A DNA stretch of 64,000 bases from NCBI GenBank assembly GCA_038496445.1, contig JALMLS010000309.1, positions 372,001-436,000 of the forward strand, in the 5' to 3' direction. The notes under the pieces were generated by a model. The model ran no database searches. It was not told where the DNA came from and saw only the letters and a list, made by a program, of their open reading frames with translations. Below, piece after piece: positions 33,457 through 45,625 of this stretch. The position numbers were made by a program, and so were the translations under genes. Numbering within the stretch: the first letter of the stretch is position 1; each line of letters begins with the position of its first letter. The DNA comes from Trichosphaerium sp. ATCC 40318 (taxonomy: Eukaryota > Discosea > Flabellinia > Trichosidae).

Positions 33457-36400
33457 ATGGCACTTCCGAGTGGAGATAAACCAATTGAATACAATTGTAA
33501 ATTTGCAAAACAAACCTCTAAAACTTTTTTTCTTATCCGAAGAAATATTGCGTACTAACGTCAAGACTATTCACGTACGTTTTTAGTTTCTAGCCAGTGA
33601 TTGTCGCCGTTACTTTGTTCCAAACGGTTGGTTCAATGTCTTCTATAGCTGTACGTTTATAACATTCCGATCATTCCACCTGGTTGACAGAACCTTCAGC
33701 AAAGCGGCTACCTAAAGAAGCAAGGTAATGATGCTTTCAAGAGGTTCATTACTAGGTACATACGAGATGATTTCATAAAAATCTGACGCTTACAACCCGC
33801 AAGGTGGTTCGTTTTAAAGGAGGACAAATTATTTTACTACAAGCGAAGGGAAGATGCATCAGCAGTGTCGTACATTGAAGTGGGAAACATTTTCAAGGTT
33901 GAGCGTGGTGCGGATAAAAAAGATACGACGTTCAAGCTTCATACACCAGACAGGGCACGCGTTAGAACAGATTATGGAGTCCACAAAAAGAGTTTTTGGT
34001 TAATACTTTTGGTAGATTTTTGTTTTACAAGCTAAAACAAGCGATGACGTTGAGAACTGGGTACAAACAATAGGTAAAGTGTCAATAACTCAAGAACAAA
34101 AAAGAAAAAACTGCAATTTTTGCTTTATGAAGTAGAATGCCTCAAAACACAACTTATAGTGATATAGAGACTGCCAAAACAATAAAGAGACGTTTAAGTG
34201 GACGTAAACGAACTGAAACAGGCCGCAGAGTGCGTTTTTCGTGAAAAACTAATTTGGTAAATGCCCAAAGAGGCAATTATCGTAATCACTGTTTTTATCT
34301 TTACTGAGGTGTACCAACAGTTAATTTATTTATTTTTATTTTAGAGAAAGGCTACGATAACTGATTCAGATGAGTCTTATAAGCAATTAAAACAGAACAT
34401 TCGTATGTCCTTCAAAACCCCTTTTTTTGTTTTGAAAAAAAATGAGTTTTCTTAACGGTTTTTTCTTAGAGAGCTTTGATGAGGCACAAAGGAACTCTCA
34501 TGACCCTCCACAAACCCACACAGGTGTAGTATTTAGTGGCTCTGGACCTGGTAGTGTTGGGAGTCTGCCTCGGGGACGTAAAAGAACGAGTGACGTTTGG
34601 AGTAAACCTTCTAAGGTAAGTTTAAATGTTCCATTAAAAATAAAACCCGTGCCAAACTTTACATGTGGTTTGTTACAATACACGTGTTCTGTATGCTTAT
34701 GTTTCCCTTCTTATAGTTCACTGTCAAGTCACCAAAGACGACGAGCTTCTCTGGAGGTAGTAGGAGTAATAGATCTTCTATTGGCGAAGAAAGACGTATG
34801 TCGATTGGTATGGCTCGTTCTTTTGCTTCCACCGATAGTGTTAGTGATCCAGACGGTGACTCTACTCCAAAATCTACCAGTATATCTCCAAGAGAACGTA
34901 AAAGAGAACGGTCAAGAGGGGTATCAACACCTAGTATCAACCCAGAATCTTTGAATAAACCTGAACCTGTTGTAATTCAAGACGAACCGGAGCCTAATGT
35001 TGTCGAAGATATCCAGGACGCACCGCAAACTCCTTCCGATTCTACGAAAGAAGAGCCTAGCATTAGGTTGAAAGCGGTAGAGGAGGCCAACAAAGAGCCA
35101 GAAAAGAGTGAAGAAGAAACCCCTGAGGAAATAGAATCACAAGCCAATGAAGATACCACAGATGAACAACCACAAATTTTTGAAAATGAGCCTGAAGAAA
35201 ATACAGTAGTTCAACCTTCAGAACCACTACACAATAAAGACGTTGAACCAACTCTTGATGAAGAGGTAGATGAGCAGCAGCCTCGCGATGTAGAAGAGAA
35301 TGACGAGGAGATTGATGACAATGAGAATGAAGCTAGCAATGACTCTGATTCTCAACAAGAGAACTTGGTGCAGTCAGAAGAGATAACTTCAGAAGTTGAA
35401 AACAATACTCTCTCAACTAAAGAGGAACAAGACACACTGCAAATGGAAGATGAGAATAATGTGGTAGCCCAAAACGTGGAGAATTCACATGAAGACCAAG
35501 AGGCCAAAGAAGCACAAGCTCGACAAGCACAAGAAACCAGACAAGCACGGGAGGCTCTAGAAGCTCAAGCTGCTCTAGAAGCCAGAGAAGCACGAGAAGC
35601 TGAAGCTCAAGCAATTAAGAAAGCACAAGAAGCCAAAGAAGCTCGACAAGCTCAAGAACTCAGAGAAGCACAAGAAGCTCTAGAAGCTGAGGAAGTTAGA
35701 CAAGCTAAAGAAGCACAAGAAGCTGAGGAAGCTAGAGCAGCTCAAAATACACACGATCTAGTTGAGAACGAACCAAGTCCCCAAATGAAAGCACATGAAT
35801 CAATACAAAGGCAGGCTTACACTGAAAGCGATGAGGAAAGCGAAGATTCCCTCGACAACATCAACATTGGCGAAGAAGTGAAACCATCAGATGATACAAA
35901 AGTCGATGTTAAAGAAAGTAGTCCACTTCAAGCCACGTCTAAACACTCTGTCGAAAGCGTTACAACACAACCGAAAGGAGACGACGAACAGAAAGATGTA
36001 CAGGATACTGATCTTCATTCGACTCTTTTGGCATCAGAAGAAATTCTAAAGGAACTTGGCGAAGAAGAAGAAGAAAAATCATATTCTGATGATAGGGTAG
36101 AAGGAGATCCTGTTTCTGAAGATGAACAGAGTCCAATTATACCAGCAAGGGTACCTAAAAATACAATCAACGTATCACGCAACGATCCGCGACGTTCAGA
36201 TCCAGTACATGTCGCCCCTGCACATGATTTGATGGATGACGAAACAACTAGTTTACCTGTTAAGAACACATTGTCTGCTTTGTCCCAGTTTAACTCACAA
36301 CATACTGGTGATGATGGTAGACGTTCTTGGAGACATGTTAGGGTTGGTAGAACATCAAGTAAAGAGATGTCTTCACGTCAAACAAGACTTAATACAGAAG

Positions 36401-37647
36401 CTTCAATTGAACTTGAAAAAAAAGAAAAAAAATCAAGAGTCAATATTTCTGTCGCGGAGAACACACCAGAAGCAACTGCGGTATCAAAATCATCTGATGA
36501 CGTGGGTGATGAATCAAAGTATAACCCTTCTTATAAATTACCATGGACTCTTGATGAGATAAAGGTGGAAGTCACCAATTTTAACTGCTCAGTTCATCAG
36601 CAAGGTATTTTTTCTGTTGACACAGTCAACTTTTTCTGTCACTTTTTTTGTTCAAAATGTTACGACAAGACAAGCCTTAAATACATTCAATTTTAACACT
36701 TCATATCTTAAAAAAATACACAGCACCTTTCTTTATGTGTAGAACCTCAGATAGGGTGTAGTCAATTACAATTTCTGAAGTGGTTTTTTTGTGTTTTTTG
36801 ATTTTAAATGTCATTTTATCGCTTTCATTTTTCAGTTTAATTTGTACTTATACAGGTTTTAGGGCTATTGTGGCATCTTTTTTCTATTGTAGATATGATA
36901 TATACATATTATTATAACCCACAAGTGCTTACAGATGAGATGAGAGAAGAACTAGGAGACGATACAAAATCCTTAAGTATTGGCGATAAAGTTCGAGGTC
37001 CTTTGTGTACTGCACTTGCATGTATTCTATTTGATAACTTTAAATCATATCGATTATTTGGTCGTTACCATGTTTGGGACTATATAAAGGCAGCAGGAAC
37101 AGGAAAACGCACGTGATAACTTTTTTTTCCTTTGTTCAAGTTTTTTTGTTAACGTAAGTTTTTTAGCTTCTGTGTTTGATTTGACGCAACTCAGCATGTC
37201 CACAACACTTAAAAATATTGTAAAGAATGGACATAGAACACAAGATAATAGTGAAAGGTTTAGAACATTTGTTGTGTTGGCACTAAAGTACGTACTATTT
37301 TACCAATGCTTTTTGTTTTAACCATGTTTTTTTTTTTGTAGTAAACGATCGTTACACAAATGGCTGCGTTTGTGTCTTATCGATCCTTGTACATATAGAC
37401 ATTATAAGCCTAATGCTTTGACATTAACTACAGCTGACTTTATTTTAAAAGCTCTGGAACCATTAAGTACGCTTTTTTTTTTGAACTTGACTTTTTTAAA
37501 AAATACCCCAAGAGTTTTTGTCAACTGTCTTTTACTGTTTGTATAACTATTTTGACTTTTGTTTCTTTAGGTAAATTTCCTTTCCTTTTGACACTAGATT
37601 TTGAGATACGACAGAAGAAAGAGCGTGAGAAAGCTGAGGAACCTTAA
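33457..37647 (+). CDS. PH-RUN protein with long Ala/Glu-rich helical middle
   Basis: Start ATG 33457 (MALPSGDKPIEYNCKFAKQT). A split PH domain follows in exons from about 33680 to 34075: GWLTEPSAKRLPKEAR, KRWFVLKEDKLFYYKRREDA, YIEVGNIFKVERGADKKDTT and KTSDDVENWVQTI. Then come basic, Ser-rich segments (RRLSGRKRTETGRR) and, from 34715, one long exon that is acidic and low-complexity. It includes an Ala/Glu/Gln heptad-like stretch (35503-35755). The last exons (about 36910-37647) form a RUN domain: LCTALACILFDNFKSYRLFG, YHVWDYIKAA, SLHKWLRLCLIDP and FPFLLTLDFEI. RUN domains bind Rab/Rap-type GTPases and link them to membranes or motors; PH binds phosphoinositides. Stop TAA 37645-37647. Confidence 0.75.
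35503..35755 (+). repeat. Ala/Glu/Gln-rich imperfect tandem repeat in coding sequence
   Basis: Within the PH-RUN gene, units of about 9-12 bases such as caagaagc / cgagaagc / aagaagct repeat with variation. They encode AKEAQEAEEAR-like units, suited to a single alpha helix or coiled coil. Such tracts vary in length between alleles. Confidence 0.75.
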
Positions 37648-38270
37648 AGCCAAAGAAAAAAAAAAGAAAGAAAAAACAAACATGTACATAGTAAAATAAT
37701 ACTTGCAATCACAATCACAGCTTGCTTATTTATTTATTTGGGAGACTTTTTTTGTGCCTGCATTGAAGTGATAAGAAAGTACAATTTTATACACAAACAC
37801 CTCCTCTTTGCAAGTCAGGGATGCAGAATAAAGACATCTTAGCGGTAACAGCAGCTTGGTAAAAGTCTTGTAATTAGGTCAACGCTTCAGCCACTCAATT
37901 GACATTTATACGAGTGAAGAAGGGTAACTGTTTTAAATATATTTACTAAACTATCTTGCAATTGTATAAAAATGGCCTTTTGCTATCAAGGAATATCGTG
38001 ATAATGGTCAACTTTTCAAGGATGCCAAACACCAAAGAATAATAGTCAGCAAGTAAATATTGTATGGCATTCTAAGCTCAAAAGTACAAATATGTTCAGT
38101 TAGTCTAGTTTCTTGCAACGTCACAATTGTTAAAAACTTGGCCGTCACTCAAGGATGCAGAATAAACATGTGACTTATCCTTAACGGCTTTATGTTTGCA
38201 CCTAAAAATAGAATTCATCAGCTTTTAATCTTCCACTCAATATACAAGCTGAAGCTTATAGTAGTGTCAG
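37648..38270. other. Intergenic, 5' flank of first LRR/MORN cassette
   Basis: Contains the 3' flank of PH-RUN (AAAAAAAGAAAGAAAAA near 37655) and, from about 38090, a segment also found upstream of the second LRR gene (near 42095: aacttggccgtcac) and in diverged form near 61330-61420. A similar ggatgcagaataa piece near 37820 hints at an older partial duplicate. No gene supported. Confidence 0.5.
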
Positions 38271-39747
38271 ATGACGAATTTCCTTGGTATTTCCGTTGAA
38301 CAAGCAACTTCATACTATCGTAGGAACCACAAAGAAGAGTTCAGAAGAATTACTGAAGAACAAAGCGAAACATTCATAAACCAACTTGAAATCATCTTGT
38401 ACAATGCGAAAACAAGCCTTGCGTTACAATTAGACCAATATCTCTTTGAAAACGTTGAAACAGTATCTAAAACAAGCAAACTGCGTCAAGTACATTCTAA
38501 TCAGTATCGTACGCCAAAACATAGACAATCAAAGACCGCAGAGGTTGTAAAACGCAAACATACGTACGTTAAATCTAAATAAGGATGAAGTGTACTAACT
38601 CACTTTAACTAGATCACAGACAACGCTCAAAGTACAGAATATTCTCAAATTCCCACCAGAGGTTATTGCATGTATTCTCCACCATACAAAATCAAAAACA
38701 AGATTCATTGTTGCTCAGTCATGTCGTTTGATGGCTGATATCATCCACCATGTTGTTGGATATGAGAAGGTGTATATCTACAATATTCCAGACGTTTTAA
38801 GGATAAGACAGTACAAGGGTATCATGAACAATACCATTGTCAAGATGAGAGTAAAGAACAACACATTGTTTTCTTTATTGTCTGGATGTCGTATTCTTGA
38901 TACTACATTTGTGAGAAGGACACTTGAATCACATGAAGAAAGTAGTGTGATCAATGATCATGATCTTAAAGAGCTTGCAGGTGTTCACACTATTTATCTT
39001 TGTCGTTGTAAACATGTGACAGATGAAGGTATCAAAGCACTAAAAGGTGTTCATGAAATTCATCTTAATTGTTGTGATGTGACAGATGATGGTATCAAAG
39101 CACTTGCAGGTGTTCATACAATTGGCTTAGCAGGTTGTACTAAAATTACAGACGAGGGTTTCAAGTCGTTAAGTGGAGTTCACACAATTAATCTTTATGC
39201 GACATCAATTACTGATGCATGTCTCAAAGAACTTAAAGTGGTTCATTCCATTTATCTTGGTCGTTGTACATCTGTGACTGATGAAGGTATCAAAGCATTG
39301 AAAGGTATTCATACGATTTTTCTGAACAATACCTCAGTGACAGATGAGGGTATCAAAGCGCTTGCAGGCACTCATACTATACACCTTGGAGATACTGCAG
39401 TAACTGATGAAGGTATTCAAGCTCTTGCAGGTGTCCATGCCATTGATCTTAGTCATACATCAGTGACAGATGAAGGTATCAAATCACTCAAAGGGGTTCA
39501 TGCTATTAACCTTGCAAGCACTTCAGTAACAGACGAAGGAATCAAATCCCTAGTGGGAGTCCACACACTTGGAGTTATGCATTGCGAGCATGTGACTGAA
39601 GGAGGCATTAAAGCAGTACAAGGTCTCCACACTGTGCAGCTAAGTAGTGATCAACGGTGTGATTTTGGAGTATTTAGTGTTGAATGTCATGATCTCGATG
39701 GCAAGTTTCTAGAATTTACTCAAGACTTAATCAAATTCCCAAACTGA
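38271..39747 (+). CDS. F-box-like LRR protein, cassette copy 1 (intact)
   Basis: Two exons. Exon 1 38271-38563 (MTNFLGISVEQATSYYRR); a 49-nt intron 38564-38612 (gtacgt...ctag) joins in phase to exon 2 38613-39747. The full protein has 475 residues. The exon-1 stop at 38580 lies inside the intron. After the join, LKFPPEVIACILHHTKSKTR then FIVAQSCRLMADII resembles an F-box. From about residue 190 on come 11-12 leucine-rich repeats of 21-26 residues with consensus VTDEGIKALKGVHTIHL, the cysteine-containing type of LRR. The C-terminus is DLDGKFLEFTQDLIKFPN. The neighbour facing it (183 bases away) is the MORN-repeat gene. By analogy it would be a substrate adaptor of an SCF ubiquitin ligase; the target is unknown. 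Confidence 0.8.
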
Positions 39748-39930
39748 TACTCAAAATTGTTTTGCAATGAACACTATGAGATAATCCGCCAACAACATCA
39801 ACCGTTAATTTAAACCACTTACAAATATAAAATCAAATAAAACAAAGTCTTATTTGAAACCTTGCTACGTTTTATTTTTAGGTAAATATTAAAAACCCAC
39901 GTGGGTATTACAACGGGATTGTCAAGCAAG

Positions 39931-41247
39931 TCATTGGTGAGCATCAGGTCCAGAAACTTGCGCACCATTATTGTACCAAGTGACTATCACTGGAGATTCA
40001 AGCCGCAATTGCCTTCCATCAAGCTTATTGTTGACATAATTGCAAGTTTTCTTCTTTGTACCATCACGATCCCAGCACTCCCATAACCCTTCCTTACTAC
40101 CTTGACTGTAAGTGCACAGCCTATGTAGTCCTCCATTTCTCCAATACTTCCTGTATTCTCCTTCTTTAACACCATTGCGGTAATGGCACACTACATCTAA
40201 ATAACCGTTTTCCCACCATTTCTTGAATTCGCCCTCCCGTTTGCCAACAGCATAAAAACATTGCTTCGATAATTGACCATTTTCAAACCATTCTTTGACC
40301 TCACCATGAATTTCATTGTCTTCTAAATAACATTGCCTCAACAAGTGTCCATTTTTGAACCACGTTTGGCACTTGCAACTATCTTTGCCTTCACTATTGA
40401 ATATCCATTCAGATTGTTGACCATCATCATGCCACTCCCTAATTGTCAACCGTTTACCCTCGAAGAAAAACGCCTTTTTCCACATTTTACCATTGCAATG
40501 GAAATAGTAGACATCTCCGTATTTCACACCATAAAAGTACATTTCTTGATATTGTAGCTGTCCCGTTTTGTAGTATTTTCTTTGTTTGCCGTGTCTTTCT
40601 CCTTCCTCATATTGGCGATGGCACTTCAATGCACCATTGCTAAAATACTCTTTATGGTCGCCGTGAAACTTCCCGTCCACCCTACTGTACTCTTTAACTT
40701 TGACACCCTGGAAGTATACTTCACGTTTCGCCTGCTCCATGCCATGAACAAAGAAAAAAAGCGTTGTAACGCCCTTGCCATTAAAGGTATAACACTTGCC
40801 ATGTTTTTGGTCATCAACAAAAGAACATATCGATTTTGTTCCTCCATTGGGGTACCAAACAAACTGTTCTCCTTGGCGTTTGCCACGAACGTAACAGATC
40901 AATGCTTTCAATTCACGTGACTCATCATTACCGGATTTAACCAAATACCACTCCTTTTTTATGCCATGTATTCTTCCGCTAACATAAGGTGTTTCCGTGG
41001 CTATCTTGGTTTCAGATTCGGCAAACCAAGTAAAGGCAGTCCAGTTCAAACTTCCATGATTGATTTTGAAGTTGCTGACTTCTTCCCCATCCTCACTCCA
41101 TTCGAGAAAATACCCATGCAAAGCCAAGTTCTTGTCAAAGCGAGTTGCAAAGGCTGCACGTTTACACAAAAGTGGCCATTTGGTGTACGCTTCATGATTT
41201 TGATATGATATCAGCCTTTGCAATGTCGCTGGTAGTTGCATAGCCAT
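39931..41247 (-). CDS. MORN-type repeat protein, cassette copy 1 (intact)
   Basis: Single exon, 438 residues, start ATG 41247 (MAMQLPATLQRLISYQNHEA). The N-terminal 45 residues are weakly F-box-like and conserved in all three copies (YTKWPLLCKRAAFATRFD). The rest is about 14 repeats of 22-24 residues of the MORN_2/YwqK type, with cores like HGEVKEWFENGQLSKQCFY and EGEYRKYWRNGGLHRLCTY. Repeats of this kind form beta-hairpin arrays and are common in giant DNA viruses of amoebae and in some bacteria and protists. No signal peptide. It ends GAQVSGPDAHQ. It converges with the LRR gene. This is the only copy in the window that is intact; its role is unknown. Confidence 0.8.
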   Translation of the reverse strand: MAMQLPATLQRLISYQNHEAYTKWPLLCKRAAFATRFDKNLALHGYFLEWSEDGEEVSNFKINHGSLNWTAFTWFAESETKIATETPYVSGRIHGIKKEWYLVKSGNDESRELKALICYVRGKRQGEQFVWYPNGGTKSICSFVDDQKHGKCYTFNGKGVTTLFFFVHGMEQAKREVYFQGVKVKEYSRVDGKFHGDHKEYFSNGALKCHRQYEEGERHGKQRKYYKTGQLQYQEMYFYGVKYGDVYYFHCNGKMWKKAFFFEGKRLTIREWHDDGQQSEWIFNSEGKDSCKCQTWFKNGHLLRQCYLEDNEIHGEVKEWFENGQLSKQCFYAVGKREGEFKKWWENGYLDVVCHYRNGVKEGEYRKYWRNGGLHRLCTYSQGSKEGLWECWDRDGTKKKTCNYVNNKLDGRQLRLESPVIVTWYNNGAQVSGPDAHQ

Positions 41248-42215
41248 TGGTAGAGGTTTAGGAGCGTTCTTTAGCTACTAAAAGTTAGTTCAGCATTTAG
41301 GTTTTAAAGTGCCGTACTTGTCTCTTTGATACTGATTTCATTTCTTTATCGTTATATTTGAGAGGTGTGGTTGCTTTGTTGTGAGGTTTTGTATTATGAA
41401 AGGTTCAATTTCAATCAGTTCGTTTTCACAACTTTATCAATCACTTTCTTTATTAGACAACTTTTTGTGGATATTTACTATTTTCTATTGCGTGCCTAGA
41501 ACATATTCCGAAACTTGTTTGCATTTCTCAAAGTAAATTCTCCATACTAAGCTACAATAATAGCTGTATGAAATCAAAAGTGACCAGTAGTTCGAAGTAC
41601 TCATTCAATCTTGAAAAAACATGATTTAATTTCACTCACATCAGTCAACCGTGCAAATGCGACTTCTACTGTAGCTGTTAATATTGACATTTACAATTTA
41701 TGTGAGCAAAAGTTGCGGATACATATCAAAGATTGATAAAATAGTTCTAAACACAGAAAGTATCAGCTTTTTCGATTTAGCATCTTTGGTACACAAGTGG
41801 TGTGCTGCCAAATAAATACATGTTAGATCCAGAGTAATGGAGCTTGCCTGAAATAACACTATTTTAATTTAGCATTAAAGATACTCTTCAAGAGGTGACT
41901 CCAATCAGTAGCATGCACGTGACCTTTCTGGTCGTATGTACATAAAGTGCTCCATACATCAATAGGCCAGCTTGTGTACTCTGGGGCTGGCGTGCATTAC
42001 AAACAATCTCTGGAAAACTAGTCTTAGTCTGCAGTCTACAAATACAAGCAGACACTCGCGTTCTCAAAGCAAATCAATTGTTAGCAATCTTGCAAAGTCA
42101 CAATTTTTAAGAACTTGGCCGTCACCAAGAATGTGACAAGGACATTTATGTTCGCTGCTAAAAATAGAAATATCAGCTTAAACTTCCATTCAATATAAAT
42201 TGCTAGCAGTGTCAG
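41248..42215. other. Intergenic between cassette copies
   Basis: The left part (to about 41620) is the duplicated MORN 5' flank. 41640-42060 is single-copy here, with no supported gene and a CACGTG near 41915. From about 42095 the sequence resembles the region upstream of LRR copy 1. Confidence 0.5.
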
Positions 42216-43749
42216 ATGATGAATTTACTTGGTATTTCCGTTGAACAAGCAACCTCATACTATCACAAACACCACAAAGAAGAGTTCAGAAGAATTACTG
42301 AAGAACAAAGCGAAACATTCATAAACCAACTTGAAATCATCTTGTACAATGCGAAAACAAGCCTTGCGTTACAACTAGACCAATATCTCTTTGAAAACAT
42401 TGAAACAGCTTCTAAAACAAGCAAACTGCGTCAAGTACATTCTAATCAGTATCGTACGCCAAAACATAGACAATCAAAGACTACAGAGGTTGTAAAACGC
42501 AAACATACGTACGTTAAATCTAAATAAGGATGAAGTGTATTAACTCACTTTAACTAGATCACGGACAACTCACAAAGTACAAAATATTCTCAAATTCCCA
42601 CCAGAGGTTATTGCATGTATTCTCCACCATACAAAATCAAAAACAAGATTCATTGTTGCTCAGTCATGTCGTTTGATGGCTGATATCATCCACCATGTTG
42701 TTGGATATGAGAAGGTGTATATCTACGATATTCCAGACGTTTTAAGGATAAGACAGTACAAGGGTGTCATGAACAATACTACTGTCAAAATGAGAGTAAA
42801 GAACAACACATTGTTTTCTTTATTATCTGGATGTCATACCATTGATACAAGATTTACACGTATATATGAATCAGACAAAGAAGGTAGTGTGATAAATGAT
42901 CACGATCTTAAAGAGCTCGCAGGTGTTCACACTATTTTTCTTAGTCATTGTAAACATGTGACAGATGAAGGTATCAAGGCATTGGCTGGAGTTCATACAA
43001 TTCGTATTGGCTTTACTTCAACAACAGATGAAGGTATCAAAGCACTCAAAGGTGTTCATGAGATTCATCTTAATTGTTGTGATGTGACAGATGATGGTAT
43101 CAAAGCATTGGCTGGTGTTCATATAATTGGCTTGGCAGGTTGCACTAAAGTTACAGACGAGGGTTTCAAGTCGTTAAGTGGAGTTCACACAATTCATCTT
43201 AATGCGACATCAATTACTGATGCATGTCTCAAAGAACTTAAAGTGGTTCATTCCATTTATCTTGGTCGTTGTAAATCTCTGACTGATGAAGGTATCAAAG
43301 CATTGAAAGGTTCATACGATTTTCCTTGATGAGACTGCAGTGACAGATGAGGGTATCAAAGCACTTGCAGGCACTCATACTATACACCTTGGAGATACTT
43401 CAGTAACTGATGAAGGTATTAAAGCGCTTGCAGTGATCTTACTCGTACATCAGTGACAGATGAAGGTATCAAATCACTCAAAGGTGTGTACGCTATTAAC
43501 CTTGAAAGCACTTCAGTTACAGACGAAGGAATCAAAGCCCTAAGAGGCGTTCACTCACTTTGCTTAATGGATTGTGAGCATGTGACCAAAGCCGGTATTG
43601 AAGCAGTAGAAGGTCTCCACACTATTAATATAAGTATCAAGCGCTACTTTGATGATTATAATAGACAAATTAATGTTAGAGTTAACCATCTCTCACACAT
43701 GTTTTTGGAATATACACTTGGCTTACCAAAGTTTACAAGATATCAATAG
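42216..43749 (+). pseudogene. F-box-like LRR gene, cassette copy 2, frameshifted
   Basis: Exon 1 42216-42508, 49-nt intron 42509-42557, then exon 2, as in copy 1. Near 43310 two bases present in copy 1 are missing (aaaggtattcat versus aaaggttcat). The frame then reads to a TGA at 43327-43329. Near 43430 a further 13-base deletion restores the original frame, so the last 98 codons (TDEGIKSLKGVYAINLESTS) are again like copy 1. The net loss is 15 bases, but about 40 codons between are out of frame with stops. A truncated protein of about 350 residues could be made. It has one repeat (TIRIGFTSTTDEGIKAL) that is absent or different in copy 1. Confidence 0.8.
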
Positions 43750-44943
43750 TCTCACAACAAACATTGTATTCCAATTTTTCAACGATACAAAAACCATAAT
43801 AGGAGCAACGCATACAACAATAAAAACTCGCTACAAAAACAAACTGCATAATAAAAAAATCTGTTGTATTGTTTAGCAAATTATTGGCTAGTATAAAGGT
43901 CCTTAAGGAAACTTTCTCACCGTTCTTATAGCAAGAAACTTTTGGTTTTGAATATCCAAACAACTCATGTTTTCCCTCAAGCTTATTATTGACGTAATAG
44001 CACCTTTCCCTCTCATCTCCTTGAGGAAACCAGCGCATACATGGCCCTTCCAACACACCGTGACTGTAAGTGCACAACACATTCAAGTGATGATAATCTT
44101 TCCAATATTGTCTGTATTTTCCTTCTTTAACGCCATTGAGGTAACGGCACAGTATAAATACATAACCATCTAAAAACCATTCCTTGTACTCGCCTCCTAG
44201 TTTGCATCCAAGTGCATAGTTACAGCACATCTTCAATTGGCCATTCTCGAACCATTTTTTATACTCACCCATATGTGCGTCGTTAACATAATTGCATTCA
44301 GATTCTTGTTGACCATTTGCATGCCATGTCTTGCAGTCACCCTCTAGTTTGCCAAGAGCATAAAAACAGTGCTTCGATAATTGACCATTTTCGAACCATT
44401 CTTTGAACTCACCATGAATTTCATTGTCTTCTAAATAACAGAGCTTCAATAATTGTCCATTTTTGAACATTTGGTGCTTGCCAAAAACTTTGCCTTCACT
44501 ATTAAAAGTCCATTCAGATTGTTGACCGTCATGCCACACCCTGACTCCTAACCGTTTACCCTCGAAGAAAAACTCCTTTTTCCATATTTTACCATCACAA
44601 TGCCAATATTCGACCTCTCCGGATTTCACACCATAAAAGTACGTTTCTTGACACTGAAGCTGTCCCGTTTTGTAGTATTTTCTTTGTTTGCCGTGTTTAT
44701 CTCCTTCCTCATATTGGCGATGGCGCTTCAATGAACCATTGCTAAAATACTCTTTATGGTCGCCGTGTATCTCCCCGTTAACAAAAGGTGTTTCTGCTTG
44801 AGAAAATACCCATGAGAAGCCAAGTCCCTGTCAAAGCGAGTTGCAAAGGCTGCACGTTTACACAAAAGTGGCCATTTGGTGTACGCTTCATGATTTTGAT
44901 ATGATATCAGCCTTTGCAATGCCGCTGGTAGTTGCATAGCCAT
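43733..44943 (-). pseudogene. MORN-type repeat gene, cassette copy 2, internally deleted
   Basis: The ATG at 44943 opens MAMQLPAALQRLISYQNHEA as in copy 1, but after GYFL the DNA jumps from the position of about residue 50 to that of residue 210 of copy 1, with a frame change. The original frame stops at 44728, and the repeats continue from 44731 in another frame (KRHRQYEEGDKHGKQRKYY). The 3' part keeps about ten repeats and contains an extra one (SECNYVNDAHMGEYKKWFEN). Its frame runs past the copy-1 stop position into former flank and overlaps the end of the LRR pseudogene by 17 bases. A shorter protein from an internal ATG is conceivable. Confidence 0.75.
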
Positions 44944-45625
44944 TGGTAGAGGTTTAGGCGCGTTCTTAAGCTACTTAACGTTAGTTCAGTTGTTTGATAA
45001 GCATTTAGGTTTTAAAGTGCCGTACTGGTCTCTTTGATACTGATTTCATTCTTTATCGCTATATTTGAGAGGTGTGGTTGCTTTGTTGTGAGGTTTGTAT
45101 TTATCAAAGGTTTAATTTCAATCAGTTTGGTTTTCACAACTTTATCAATCACTTTCTTTATTTAGACAATTTTTGTGGATATTTACTATTTTCTCTATTG
45201 CGGCCTAGAACATATTCCGAAACTTGTTTACATTCCTGAAAGTAAATTCTGCTTACTGAGCTACAATGATAACACCTCTTTGAAAGCAAAAGTGAGAGGT
45301 AGTCAATCTTGAAACAAACTTAGAGGTTTGATTTTCGCTCAAACTGATGTAAACTTAAATATAACATACAGAGAACCTTGTTTATTTATGTGAATTTACA
45401 AGTTAAGAACCCATCTCTAGGTCACTCTAGAACCGGTTTTATACATCAACACCTCAATAACCGTATCATCAAAGTGATAAGAAGATCTTTTTGATGAATA
45501 CCAGAAAAATGTATGGTGTTGAAGTTCTTTTATCAAGACGTCAAGACTAAAGCTTTTTTTGTTGTTTTTTTTTAAATGGTTTTTTTTTTCCTGCAAGGAG
45601 GACGGGAGCTTCTAAAAAGAACTAA
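44944..45625. other. Intergenic
   Basis: The left part to about 45330 is cassette flank. The remainder is an AT-rich spacer with T-runs (45553-45590) that form the 3' flank of the Tup1-like gene. No gene supported. Confidence 0.5.

Larger units (their letters stand above)
38090..41620. repeat. Duplicated cassette, block 1 (LRR and MORN genes)
   Basis: Approximate limits by eye. Block 1 shares sequence with 42060-45330 (same orientation) and with 56560-61400 (inverted). The similarity covers both genes, the convergent spacer, and about 350 bases beyond the MORN start (phrases such as tttgagaggtgtggttgctttgttgtgagg are common to blocks 1 and 2). Confidence 0.75.
42060..45330. repeat. Duplicated cassette, block 2
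   Basis: Same gene order and orientation as block 1. Both genes are damaged here, while flanks near 44950-45330 match 41260-41620 closely (agtgccgtac, gaggtgtggttgc, tttcaatcagtt). Limits are by eye. Confidence 0.75.

Noticed and set aside
36015-36269. Serine-rich minus-strand ORF opposite PH-RUN
   Set aside because: Complement of the acidic low-complexity exon.
38271-38582. 103-residue ORF before each LRR gene as a separate small gene
   Set aside because: The gtacgt donor at its end and the tag acceptor 49 bases on keep phase with the LRR frame in all three copies (60 bases in copy 3), so it is exon 1.
40333-40920. Plus-strand ORFs opposite the MORN gene
   Set aside because: They are mirrored exactly opposite copy 3 (58708-59202) and show no MORN or other pattern; antisense shadows of a conserved gene.
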